Positions 1 through 6,871 of a stretch of DNA of 44,815 bases are shown piece by piece (the stretch's first letter is position 1; each line of letters opens with the position of its first letter). A program made the translations under genes and the position numbers. The DNA comes from Yinghuangia soli. GTDB lineage: Bacteria; Actinomycetota; Actinomycetes; Streptomycetales; Streptomycetaceae. The stretch lies in contig NZ_JAKFHA010000002.1 in the NCBI RefSeq assembly GCF_021502675.1, positions 369,374-414,188 on the forward strand. Direction: 5' to 3'. Under the pieces are notes generated by a model. It worked only from the letters and a program-made list of their open reading frames with translations. It had not been told where the DNA came from and did not search any database.

Positions 1-74
1 CCCCCCCCCCCCCAACGCACCCTTGTGTGGGCCCCGGCCGGGGGGGGGGGGGGGGGCGCCCCCCCCCCCCCCCC
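1..74. repeat. Homopolymer C and G runs forming a self-complementary sequence at the window edge
   Basis: Positions 1-13 are all C, 40-56 are 17 consecutive G and 59-74 are 16 consecutive C, separated from the G run by only two bases. The G and C runs form a near-perfect hairpin. This looks like an assembly or sequencing problem at a contig end, or a hairpin that stopped the assembly. The coding sequence read across it should not be trusted before about position 75. Confidence 0.8.
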
Positions 75-484
75 TCGACGACCAGACGGCGCGGAATTCC
101 GTCACGATCCCTGACGCAACTGTGGTCCAGACGGGGACGGTTGACGGCCCGAACCATGGCTATACCGCCACGGTTGCCGAAGGGTACGGACTGGTCCGTA
201 CCCCTGACGCGGATCACTCCGGCAGTTCCCGCAGTGATGACGTCGGCGGTACCGACCCCATCGTCGCCGAGGGTGCGCAGAATGTGCGTACCCCTGACGA
301 CGAGATCCGTACTGCGGATGCCATGTCCGATGCCGACCTGCGGAAGGCCGCGCGGAAGCTGCAGCGGGACGCGCTCCGGACCACCAAGGGTTCGGTGACG
401 ATCCAGACGCTGCAGACCGAGCTCGGCCTGTCGCGCCGGCGGGCTGCCGAGCTGCGGCGCGGCGTGGTCGGGGGCCGGTCATGA
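2..484 (+). CDS. Hypothetical protein of the element, C-terminal part, probably truncated by the window edge
   Basis: The frame is open from the edge; the first possible start is TTG at 23, but the beginning passes through the homopolymer runs, so the true N-terminus is uncertain. The middle is acidic and low in complexity, with two copies of a V-R-T-P-D motif. The last 50 residues are basic and helical (SDADLRKAARKLQRDAL, then a T-L-Q-T-E-L-G-L-S-R-R-R helix-turn-helix-like stretch), so they may bind DNA. The stop overlaps the translocase start as ATGA, so the two are translationally coupled. Proteins with this type of C-terminus sit just upstream of FtsK/TraB-like genes in actinobacterial elements; an accessory role in transfer is inference. 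The family is not recognised. Confidence 0.55.
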   Translation, partial: PPPPNAPLCGPRPGGGGGAPPPPPLDDQTARNSVTIPDATVVQTGTVDGPNHGYTATVAEGYGLVRTPDADHSGSSRSDDVGGTDPIVAEGAQNVRTPDDEIRTADAMSDADLRKAARKLQRDALRTTKGSVTIQTLQTELGLSRRRAAELRRGVVGGRS

Positions 485-2520
485 CGGTGACGATCGAGGG
501 CCGTCCGGACGACGAACCGTCGGCGTTCTCCCGGGCCGTGGTGCCGCTCCGTTCCCCGGAGTCGCAAACCGCGGTGCGGCGGCCGGACACGGACGAGATG
601 CTGCGGCAGGCCGGTTTGGTGGTCGGCGCGGTGGTAGCCCGCAGCACCATCCCACTGTCCGCCGGAGCGGCCGGGACGACCACCCACACGACCATCCCGG
701 CGACCGGCAAGACGACCAGGCGGCGGCTCGTTCACCGCGTCACGGGTGGTCGTCGGGTGGCTCCCCAGGTGGTCGTCCGCGCGGCCGGCCAGACGCTCGT
801 CCTGGGCACCGTCGGGACGGTCCGCGGTGCCGGTCATCTGTGGCGGTGGGTGCGCGCCGAGGAGTACGCCGACCACCGTGCCGAGAAGCCGGAGTTCGTC
901 GAGAAAGTCCGGGCGCGGCGCCGGAAGTCGGCGGCGTGGGCGGTCGGCGGTGTGGCCGGGTGGGTGACAGTCGACTCGTTCCCGCTCGTCGACAAGCCGG
1001 TCGACTGGATGCTCGGCCGTCTCGGCCTGGTCGGCGACGTCCTCGGCACGGTCGGAGGTATCGCGCAGTGGCCGGCCGCGCCGTACCTGCTCGGCGCAGC
1101 GGTGTTCGGCACGGCTGCCGTCGCGGAGCGGAACAGGCGCAGGCCGGCCGACGACGGGCCCGCGCTGGTGACCGGCCGCATGGGCAGCAAGGCGGTTCGG
1201 GAGGCGTTCGCCGCGGCGAAGCTCGGCGCGGTGCGCGTGGTCGGGCCGGTCGCCCGGGACGGCGGTGCGTGGGTCGCGATGGTCGAGTTGCCGGGCGGCA
1301 TGCCGGCGGACAAGGCCATCAGGAAGTGCCCGGAGTTGGCGTCGGCGTTCGGCACGGATCCGGCGCAGGTCGACGCGGCCGCGGTCCGGGGCCATGGCGG
1401 GCGGGTGCTGCTGCGGGTGTACGACGAGCACCCGTTCACCGGCACCTCGCCGAGCAATCCGCTCGCGCGTCCCGGTGCGGGCCCGGTGGACATGTGGGAG
1501 CGGGTCGAGCTGTTCCGCGACATCCGGGACCGGCCGGTGACCGTCTCCGCGTTCGAGGGCTCGTTCCTGTACGGCGGGCAGCCGGGCGCCGGCAAGTCCA
1601 TGTCGGCCCTCGCGTTGCTGATGGCGGTCGGCCTGGACCCGCGCGCCGAGCTGTGGCTCACGCCCGTGAAGCGCGGCGTCGACACGCAGGCATGGCACCC
1701 GATCTGCACGCGGCTGTCCGTGCCAGACGACGCGGGGTCGGTCGTGTCCCTCCTCGAGGACGCGGTCGAGGAGATGGGCCGACGGTACGACGTGATCCTC
1801 GGGAAGGGAGCCAAGAAGCTCGCGCCGGAGATGGGCCTGCCGCTGCTGTTCCTGTGGGTCGACGAACTCGCAGGCCTGTGCCTGGATCCCGAGCACGGGA
1901 AGGCCGTGAAGGAACTGCTCCGCAAGATCGGCGCCGAGGGCCGGGCGGCCGGGATCGTGCCGGTCCTGCTCACCCAGAAGCCCGAGGACAAGGTCATCCC
2001 GTCGTTCCTGCGGGACCTGGTCAAGTACCGGTGGGCGGGCCGGTGCTCGACACCGGAGATGTCCGACACGATCCTCGGGCGCGGCATGGCCGGGCGGGGG
2101 TTCTCCGGGATGGAGTTCGCCGAGGAGCACCAGGGCGCCGGCCTGTTCCTCGCCGAGTCGTCGACGCCGCGGCGCGTGCGCGGCTTCTACACACCCGACG
2201 AGCGGGCCGACGACGTGGCCCGGCGCGCGTACGCGCTGCGGAAGGAGGCTGGGACGCTGCCGGGCGCCGGCGAGGACGACCCGCGGGCGGTGCTCCTGCA
2301 GACGGTGCTCGGCATCATCGGGGCGGACCGCGACCGGATCACCTCCGCCGAACTCGCCGACAAGCTCGACCAGGCCGACGACGTCGACCACCTCGCCACC
2401 CTGCTCCGGCCGCTCGGCGTGACCCCGAACCCGACGCACTTCCCCGGGGTCGGCACGCGCCGCGGATACCGGCGCGACGACGTCGAAACGGCCCTCAACC
2501 GGTTTGGGACAACGGGGTAA
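481..2520 (+). CDS. FtsK/SpoIIIE-type DNA translocase (conjugative transfer protein)
   Basis: This 679-residue protein has two hydrophobic segments around residues 165-230, then an ATPase domain. Walker A is GGQPGAGKS near 365-373 and Walker B is LLFLWVDE ending at D461/E462. The last 80 residues look like a winged helix (SAELADKLDQADDVDHLATLL, then GTRRGYRRDDVETAL), as in actinomycete TraB/TraSA proteins, where this domain recognises the transfer site on double-stranded DNA. Such proteins pump unprocessed double-stranded DNA between mycelial cells. The ATG overlaps the upstream stop (ATGA), and the gene ends before a strong hairpin at 2573-2611. Because the element also carries a capsid gene, a packaging-like use of this motor is conceivable, but that is speculation. 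Confidence 0.9.
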   Translation: MTVTIEGRPDDEPSAFSRAVVPLRSPESQTAVRRPDTDEMLRQAGLVVGAVVARSTIPLSAGAAGTTTHTTIPATGKTTRRRLVHRVTGGRRVAPQVVVRAAGQTLVLGTVGTVRGAGHLWRWVRAEEYADHRAEKPEFVEKVRARRRKSAAWAVGGVAGWVTVDSFPLVDKPVDWMLGRLGLVGDVLGTVGGIAQWPAAPYLLGAAVFGTAAVAERNRRRPADDGPALVTGRMGSKAVREAFAAAKLGAVRVVGPVARDGGAWVAMVELPGGMPADKAIRKCPELASAFGTDPAQVDAAAVRGHGGRVLLRVYDEHPFTGTSPSNPLARPGAGPVDMWERVELFRDIRDRPVTVSAFEGSFLYGGQPGAGKSMSALALLMAVGLDPRAELWLTPVKRGVDTQAWHPICTRLSVPDDAGSVVSLLEDAVEEMGRRYDVILGKGAKKLAPEMGLPLLFLWVDELAGLCLDPEHGKAVKELLRKIGAEGRAAGIVPVLLTQKPEDKVIPSFLRDLVKYRWAGRCSTPEMSDTILGRGMAGRGFSGMEFAEEHQGAGLFLAESSTPRRVRGFYTPDERADDVARRAYALRKEAGTLPGAGEDDPRAVLLQTVLGIIGADRDRITSAELADKLDQADDVDHLATLLRPLGVTPNPTHFPGVGTRRGYRRDDVETALNRFGTTG

Positions 2521-2572
2521 GGAGGGCGGAAGAAATCACGCCGAGCCCGTAAGGATCTCCCGGGACACGCAA

Positions 2573-2611
2573 GAGGGGCGCAAGGCCGCGACCTGCGATC
2601 TTGCGCCCCTC
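2573..2611 (+). terminator. Hairpin terminator after the translocase gene
   Basis: A 12-bp perfect stem (2573-2584 pairing with 2600-2611, GAGGGGCGCAAG and its complement) has a 15-base loop and lies 52 bp after the translocase stop. There is no U tract, which is common for actinobacterial terminators. It could also act as an attenuator, because the next plus-strand gene starts 160 bp later. Confidence 0.65.
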
Positions 2612-2711
2612 ACGGGCCCTCAGAGAGCCGCTCGTCCCCCTCCGCGAGCCGTCGGCGACCGCCGTCCCTCCGGGTGGCGATCCCGGGCGGTGTCCGGAAA
2701 CCGCCGTACGC

Positions 2712-2727
2712 GTTGTACCTGGACAAC
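2712..2727. promoter_or_regulatory. Inverted repeat GTTGT-N6-ACAAC upstream of the XRE-DUF5753 gene
   Basis: The dyad GTTGTACCTGGACAAC lies 42 bp before the start codon of the XRE-family regulator. That placement suits an operator for autoregulation or for the second XRE repressor of the element (9617-10120). The assignment is inference from position and symmetry. Confidence 0.45.
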
Positions 2728-2769
2728 TAGCTTCAGTCACAGACACCTTCCCCATGACAGGAGGGCACC

Positions 2770-3801
2770 ATGAGCCACAGACCGCCGCCGGGAAACGCGG
2801 CGTTCGTCGCAGCCAGGCACGCGCGCGGCTGGTACTCGCAGGCCGAACTCGCCGAAGCTTTCGAGCACAAGGCCCGGAGTCTCGGCGTCCGACTGGACGT
2901 CAGCGTCCGCCAGGTACGGCGCTGGGAAAGCGCAAACCCGCCGTGGCCCAACCCCGAATACCAGATGGTGCTTCAGGCCCTGTTCGGGATGGACCTGACC
3001 GCCCTCGGGTTCACCCCGCCGTACGGGACCGCCGTCCAAGCCGAAGCCGTGCAGAACGTGCGCGCCGCCCGGCACACCGGATGGTGGCGCGCCATCGTCG
3101 ACGACCTGCCCGACCACCTCGACCGGCTCGCCGCACTGGAATCCGAATCCGTCGGCGTCCGCTCCTACCAGACCACGATGATCCCCGGGCCGCTGCAGAC
3201 CTACGGCTACGCGTGCACAGCCATCCGCGCGACCGGCCCCGCCCTCAGCGACGAAGCCGTAGCCCAGCGCGCCGAGCTGCGCATGGAACGGCAGCGCCGC
3301 TTCCGGCCGGCCCCGGACCACCCGGTCTGGTTCATCGTCGACGAGTCCGCGCTGAGCCGCACCCTGGGCAACCCGAACGTGCTGTGCGACCAGCTGGCGC
3401 ACCTGCTCGCCGAAGCATCCCGCCGCCCGGAACTGCGCATCCAAGTCCTGCCCTTCGACGCCGAGACCGCCATCCCGCAGCCCTTCGTCATCTACGACCT
3501 GCCGTCGCCGGCACGCCGCGTCGTCTACCTCGAGGCCGTCGGCGACGCGATGTGCACTGACGCTGTCGAGGTCGTGGCGGGATACTCCATCTCGTACGAG
3601 AGCCTGCAGGCGGCCGCGTTGTCGCCGGCGCGCTCACTGGAGCTGATCACGAGGAGGTTGGCCGACCTGTGGAACCCAGACGCGACACCCTCCCCGGGTG
3701 GCGTAAGTCCAGCTACTCGGGAGACACCGGATGCGTGGAAGTGGCAGCCGGAACCGCGACCGTCGGCGTCCGCGACAGCAAGTCCGCAGACTCCCCGGTG
3801 A
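2770..3801 (+). CDS. XRE-family HTH regulator with DUF5753 domain
   Basis: Residues 1-85 form a helix-turn-helix region (WYSQAELAEAFEH, then VRQVRRWES). Residues 95-285 match the DUF5753 ligand or partner domain (ESVGVRSYQTTMIPGPLQTYGYA; RMERQRRF; the ALSRTLGNPNVLCDQLAHL region; IQVLPFD). These proteins pair with small DUF397 proteins across Streptomyces; WhiJ-type systems are the best-known example and control development or antibiotics. The ATG follows AGGAGGG with a 4-base gap. The last 45 residues are unlike the family, being Pro/Ser/Ala-rich, and they read out of frame over the DUF397 gene. The usual end would be near residue 297 (LADLWN), which suggests loss of the original stop or a frameshift. 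Confidence 0.88.
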   Translation: MSHRPPPGNAAFVAARHARGWYSQAELAEAFEHKARSLGVRLDVSVRQVRRWESANPPWPNPEYQMVLQALFGMDLTALGFTPPYGTAVQAEAVQNVRAARHTGWWRAIVDDLPDHLDRLAALESESVGVRSYQTTMIPGPLQTYGYACTAIRATGPALSDEAVAQRAELRMERQRRFRPAPDHPVWFIVDESALSRTLGNPNVLCDQLAHLLAEASRRPELRIQVLPFDAETAIPQPFVIYDLPSPARRVVYLEAVGDAMCTDAVEVVAGYSISYESLQAAALSPARSLELITRRLADLWNPDATPSPGGVSPATRETPDAWKWQPEPRPSASATASPQTPR

Positions 3802-3857
3802 TAGCCGTCGGGCGTGAGGAGTGGGGAACGCTCCTCGACGCCGTCCGGCACCGGTAG
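3669..3857 (+). CDS. DUF397 domain-containing protein
   Basis: A 62-residue protein with the full DUF397 signature: WRKSSYSG, then C-V-E-V-A, V-R-D-S-K and EEW. The start is GTG, preceded by GAGGAGG at 3651-3657 with an 11-base gap, so the ribosome site lies inside the upstream gene. DUF397 proteins act with the neighbouring XRE-DUF5753 regulator and probably modulate its DNA binding (established for the family in outline). The gene overlaps its partner by 133 nt in another frame, far more than the usual few bases. Confidence 0.88.
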   Translation: MEPRRDTLPGWRKSSYSGDTGCVEVAAGTATVGVRDSKSADSPVIAVGREEWGTLLDAVRHR

Positions 3858-3867
3858 GACCGCAACG

Positions 3868-3906
3868 TGAAGGCCCGCCCCCGGGGGAACCAGGGGCGGG
3901 CCTTCA
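3868..3906. terminator. Bidirectional terminator between DUF397 and capsid genes
   Basis: A 14-bp perfect stem (3868-3881 with 3893-3906, TGAAGGCCCGCCCC and its complement) starts 10 bp after the DUF397 stop. It separates the plus-strand regulators from the convergent capsid gene. Confidence 0.8.
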
Positions 3907-3954
3907 CCATGAGCGCTCAGGTCCACATGATGCACGACCGCCCAGACAACGGGC

Positions 3955-3988
3955 AGTGCCCGGCCCGAGGGAGTCGTGGCCGGGCGCT
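3955..3988 (-). terminator. Terminator of the capsid operon
   Basis: An 11-bp stem with one G-U pair (3955-3965 with 3978-3988) lies about 30 bp beyond the capsid stop on the minus strand. Together with 3868-3906 it gives each converging transcript its own hairpin. Confidence 0.6.
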
Positions 3989-4020
3989 GCAGTCCGCGGG
4001 GATGAGGAGGCGCGGACGGA

Positions 4021-5262
4021 TCAGGCGGTCAGGTCGATCTCGACGATCGCGGACGGCTGGAAGATCTTCAGGCCCGCGTCCATCTCCGCGCGGAAGCGGA
4101 TCATGTTGCGCTGGAAGTCGGATGCGCCCACACCCTCGCCGAGAGCGTCCGGGTCGTACATGTTCTCCGACCAGTCCAGCCGCACGTCCTCGACGACCTG
4201 CAGCTCGGTCGCCATCCCGAAGTTCGCCAGGTGCCCGACGCCCGCGGTCTGCGCCGTCGTCGTCACCACCGGCAGGCCCCAGATGCGGCGGGAGTTCACG
4301 TCGACGGTCTGTACCGGCCCGCCGAGGAAGTAGTCCGCCTCGTTGTTCGCCAGCAGCTCGACCGACTCCCAGTCGTTCGGGTGCAGCACGTACGCCGCAC
4401 CGTCGACGAAGGACAGCACCTCGAGCTTCGTCTTCGCCTTCCGCAGCGTCGTCAGCAGGTCCGTCGCCCAGGCCTGCGCCTGGGACCCGGACACGTTCGC
4501 GATGCCGGTCATGTTCTCGCCCGAACCCGACCCGTTGATGATCTGCGCCTCGAGGGCGAGTTCGATGCCCAGGCGCATCTCGACGTCGAGGACCTGGCGC
4601 AGCGCCGGCGCGTCCCGCAGGTCCTGCCGGGCGATCGGCTCCGACAGGTGCGCGATCGTCCGCGTCCGGTCGTCGATCCGCTCCCATGTGAAAACGCTGG
4701 TCGGCTTCAGTGCCCCGCGGGCGACCGGCGCCGCGTTGTTCGTCCGCGTCGTCTGCCGCAGGTACCCGAACCGCGACGGTCCGGCAACCGTCGGGATGAG
4801 CTGGCGAAGCGCGAGGACCGGCACGCCGATCCGCACCGGCTCCGGGTCCAGCGGCACCGTCAGCGGCACCGCGCCGCCCGCCAGGATGCCCTTGTACCCG
4901 GCCATGTCGGAGACCGCGTGCAGGACCCTGTTGCCCCAGTCCGAACCACCGGCTGCCTTCACCCGCGGGTGCAGGCGATCGCCCGGCGTCTTCGCGTAGC
5001 CGCCCCCCGGTGTGCGCGCGGCAGCGCTGGGGTCCAGGCCGATCGCGTCGCCGAGATCGGCGACGGCCTTGCGCAACGCCTCGTCGCCCTTTGCCTTCTC
5101 CGCCAGGGGCTTCAGCGCCTTGGCCTTGTCCAGGTGGGACTTCACGTCGGCGAACTCCGCTGCGGTGTAGTTCCGCCCCTCCTCGTCGACCTGCGCGGCA
5201 ACGGCCTGCGCAGCTTCCATGTGCTGCTTGATCTGGGCAGTGATCTGCTCGAACGTGGACAT
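4021..5262 (-). CDS. HK97-fold phage major capsid protein
   Basis: A 413-residue protein. Residues 1-100 are charged and helical, like the delta (scaffolding) domain of HK97-type capsids. Then comes the capsid body: an IPTVAGPSRFGYLRQT region, GALKPTS, IAHLSEPIARQDLRDAPALRQVLDVEMR, LALEAQIINGSG, a G-L-P-V-V strand and the closing RFRAEMDAGLKIFQPSAIVEIDL, which is the usual end of phage capsids. ATG at 5262 is chosen because GAGGA lies 8-9 bases before it; upstream codons in the frame look non-coding. The delta domain is normally removed by a prohead protease, but no protease, portal, terminase or tail gene is visible nearby. Possible roles are a satellite capsid supply, interference with helper-phage assembly, or a transfer particle (all inference). 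An encapsulin is less likely: there is no cargo gene and the delta-like N-terminus is phage-like. Confidence 0.9.
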   Translation of the reverse strand: MSTFEQITAQIKQHMEAAQAVAAQVDEEGRNYTAAEFADVKSHLDKAKALKPLAEKAKGDEALRKAVADLGDAIGLDPSAAARTPGGGYAKTPGDRLHPRVKAAGGSDWGNRVLHAVSDMAGYKGILAGGAVPLTVPLDPEPVRIGVPVLALRQLIPTVAGPSRFGYLRQTTRTNNAAPVARGALKPTSVFTWERIDDRTRTIAHLSEPIARQDLRDAPALRQVLDVEMRLGIELALEAQIINGSGSGENMTGIANVSGSQAQAWATDLLTTLRKAKTKLEVLSFVDGAAYVLHPNDWESVELLANNEADYFLGGPVQTVDVNSRRIWGLPVVTTTAQTAGVGHLANFGMATELQVVEDVRLDWSENMYDPDALGEGVGASDFQRNMIRFRAEMDAGLKIFQPSAIVEIDLTA

Positions 5263-5518
5263 GACCCGTCCTCGGAAGTCGTGGTGGTGTGACCGGACTT
5301 CCGGAGACGTGCCGCGGAATGCGCGGCTGGCCTGCGACGGAACGACCGGCGGCCTCGAACTGAGCGGGCGAGATGGGTGGGCGCCTCCGGGACGGGCGGC
5401 GCTCAAGAGACGGGCACCCGCATGGCCTGACGGCGGTGCGACTGCTGGCCTCTCGGCGCCTGCTCACGGTCTGGGAGTCCGCCGGCCTTCGCTGGCCGTC
5501 GATCAACCTGAACTCAGG
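5263..5518. other. 256-bp gap between the capsid gene and the 96-residue ORF
   Basis: No convincing coding sequence is seen. In tailed phages this position usually holds the prohead protease, which is absent. The only clear structure is the hairpin at 5273-5303 next to the capsid ribosome site. Confidence 0.6.
5273..5303 (-). promoter_or_regulatory. Hairpin in the capsid mRNA leader next to the ribosome binding site
   Basis: CGGAAGTC at 5273-5280 pairs perfectly with GACTTCCG at 5296-5303. On the minus-strand transcript the stem ends directly at the GAGGA ribosome site (5269-5273). It could limit capsid translation or mark an RNA-processing site. The role is inference. Confidence 0.4.
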
Positions 5519-5809
5519 CTACCCGACGCGGCCGACGCACCGGCCGATCTCGACGCCGGCGCGGAACGTCGTCAACTCCGCGCAGGCGCACTGGCAGTCC
5601 AACGCGATCATCCGCTCGACCGTCGCGCCGTCCGCGTCCACGAACCACGTGACGCCGGCGCCGTCGAGGACGGACCGGGCCACCGCGCTCGTCGTCCACG
5701 GCCGCGGCACCATCACGTCCGTCTCGGCGACCGCGGACACCACGGCCAACACCAGGCTCATCCCGGCCGCTTCCGACCCGTCCACGGGCCGCGTCAGACG
5801 CCCCGTCAT
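5519..5809 (-). CDS. Hypothetical 96-residue protein
   Basis: The ATG at 5809 overlaps the stop of the next minus-strand gene (ATGA at 5806-5809), so the two are coupled and the start is well supported. Features are a moderately hydrophobic N-terminal half (GMSLVLAVVSAVAE), the motif VTWFVDADGATVERMIA and a D-C-Q-C-A-C cysteine cluster near the C-terminus. There is no recognised family. It lies upstream of the capsid gene, so a head-related or regulatory role is possible but unproven. Confidence 0.65.
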   Translation of the reverse strand: MTGRLTRPVDGSEAAGMSLVLAVVSAVAETDVMVPRPWTTSAVARSVLDGAGVTWFVDADGATVERMIALDCQCACAELTTFRAGVEIGRCVGRVG

Positions 5810-5985
5810 GCCGGGCTCCACAGTCGGGCGTCCCAGTGCTGCGCGGCGTCCATGGGTGCCGTGAGGGGCTTCTCGTCGGGCTGCCCGTACGTGCGCAGCC
5901 TGGTCGGCACCGTCACCTCCGGCAGCGGCGGCACGGCCGGCACCTCCGCCGCGCGGGGGCCCTCCTGCTCGTCGTGGTCGTCCAT
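5806..5985 (-). CDS. Hypothetical small acidic, proline-rich protein
   Basis: A 59-residue protein starting MDDHDEQEG and ending DARLWSPA. The ATG at 5985 is preferred because AGAGGAG stands six bases before it; a longer form from 6039 (77 residues, MSDLDRL) is possible but lacks a good ribosome site. The stop overlaps the start of the following gene (ATGA). The composition suggests a mostly disordered protein. The function is unknown. Confidence 0.6.
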   Translation of the reverse strand: MDDHDEQEGPRAAEVPAVPPLPEVTVPTRLRTYGQPDEKPLTAPMDAAQHWDARLWSPA

Positions 5986-6039
5986 CTCGGTCTCCTCTCG
6001 GTCGGCCGGCACCCGCCGGAGCCGGTCCAAATCGGACAT

Positions 6040-6192
6040 TCGGGGTGAAGGGGGGTCTATGGGTTGAGCGACCGCGAGGCCAGTTCACCCCGGCGGCCCT
6101 TCAGCGATCATGGTCAGGGATTCGAACTCCCCTACCATGACCGCACGTTTGGTGTTGTTATGTCCGATTCGGGATCGGGTTGTTGATGTTGG
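6040..6192. other. Intergenic region upstream of the capsid-proximal small genes
   Basis: This 153-bp region lacks an ORF and is less GC-rich than its surroundings around 6140-6190. It contains the hairpin at 6108-6140 and may carry the promoter of the capsid-proximal genes. No clear -35/-10 pair was found. Confidence 0.5.
6108..6140. promoter_or_regulatory. Hairpin resembling a tRNA T-arm in the leader of the capsid-proximal genes
   Basis: TCATGGT (6108-6114) pairs with ACCATGA (6134-6140). After a 2x2 internal loop, GGGA pairs with TCCC around a seven-base loop TTCGAAC. The loop copies the tRNA T-loop core (GTTCGAA on the opposite strand), but the adjacent T-stem does not pair as in a real tRNA and no anticodon or acceptor arm is present. 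It may be a protein-binding site or an RNA structure. Confidence 0.45.
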
Positions 6193-6633
6193 TCAGGCCG
6201 CTGCCGGCGGGTCGGTGTCGTCGTCGGGCGGGTTGCCGAGCTGGTCGGGTCGGGCGGTCGGCGCGGCGGCGCCCGGGGGCCTGCCGGCGTCCCCTTCGGC
6301 GGGTTCGGGTCCGTTGTTGTCGGCCATGAGCCGCGCGAAGCGGACGAGTTGGGCCGGGCTGATCTGGGAGGGGATGCGGGCCTGGTCGCCGAGTTCGCGG
6401 GCGTGCCGGAGTTCGTCGGGCGTGTACTCGGTCGGGTCGGCGTGGTCGGTCATGCGGGTCTCCTGGTTGCGGGTGAGTTTCTGGGCGTGGCGCCGGCGGA
6501 GTCCCGCCGTCCGGGCGGCGGCGAACGCGGCCCGGTCTTCGGCTTCGCGTTCGCGGCGGCGTCGGGCCTGCTCGACGAGGCGGCGCACGCGGTCGTCAGC
6601 GTCCGTCAATCCCCCGCCCGGGGTCCCGTCCAT
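6193..6633 (-). CDS. Hypothetical protein with possible internal in-frame start
   Basis: The full ORF encodes 146 residues from ATG 6633, preceded by GGGGAGG with a six-base gap. Residues 1-60 are a highly charged Arg/Glu helix (DDRVRRLVEQARRRREREAE). A second ATG at 6453 has its own AGGAGA five bases upstream and would give an 86-residue form beginning MTDHADPTEYTPDELRHARELGDQAR and ending in an acidic Pro/Ala tail. Two products from one frame are therefore possible. The start lies inside the preceding gene (38-nt overlap). No family is recognised. Confidence 0.65.
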   Translation of the reverse strand: MDGTPGGGLTDADDRVRRLVEQARRRREREAEDRAAFAAARTAGLRRRHAQKLTRNQETRMTDHADPTEYTPDELRHARELGDQARIPSQISPAQLVRFARLMADNNGPEPAEGDAGRPPGAAAPTARPDQLGNPPDDDTDPPAAA

Positions 6634-6871
6634 CGGTCACCTCCCCGCCGGGGGTCTGTGCCCACGCGTGCCACGTCGGCCCGATGAACTCGGCGAGGAA
6701 CTTCCGGAGGTAGGCGGCGGTGTGTGCGGCGTAGAACCCCTGCTGCTCGTCGCCAGCGCGGACGTTGGTAACGATCTCCTTCTCAAGCTGGGTGATGCGT
6801 GCGGCGATGATGCGCGTGGTGAGCTTGAGTCCGGGGATGAGTGGAGAGTCGGGCTGCTCCATGTAACTCAC
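6596..6871 (-). CDS. Hypothetical 91-residue protein
   Basis: GTG at 6871 is chosen because it overlaps the primase-helicase stop (GTGA) and has AAGGAA seven bases upstream; ATG at 6862 would give 88 residues. The protein is helical (LKLTTRIIAARITQLEKEIV, then AAHTAAYLRKFLAEFIGPTWHAWAQ). Small proteins of this type occur after primases in actinobacterial elements, but no function is known. Confidence 0.65.
   Translation of the reverse strand: MSYMEQPDSPLIPGLKLTTRIIAARITQLEKEIVTNVRAGDEQQGFYAAHTAAYLRKFLAEFIGPTWHAWAQTPGGEVTDGRDPGRGIDGR

Noticed and set aside
214-2439. 741-codon antisense frame over the translocase
   Set aside because: Composition is that of a GC-driven shadow frame; the plus-strand frame has Walker motifs.
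4021-5262. Encapsulin instead of a phage capsid
   Set aside because: It has a delta-like N-terminus, a phage-type C-terminus and no cargo gene; encapsulins are usually shorter and have neighbouring cargo.
6100-6190. tRNA gene in the capsid-operon leader
   Set aside because: Only a T-loop-like motif is present; the canonical T-stem has mismatches and there are no acceptor or anticodon arms.
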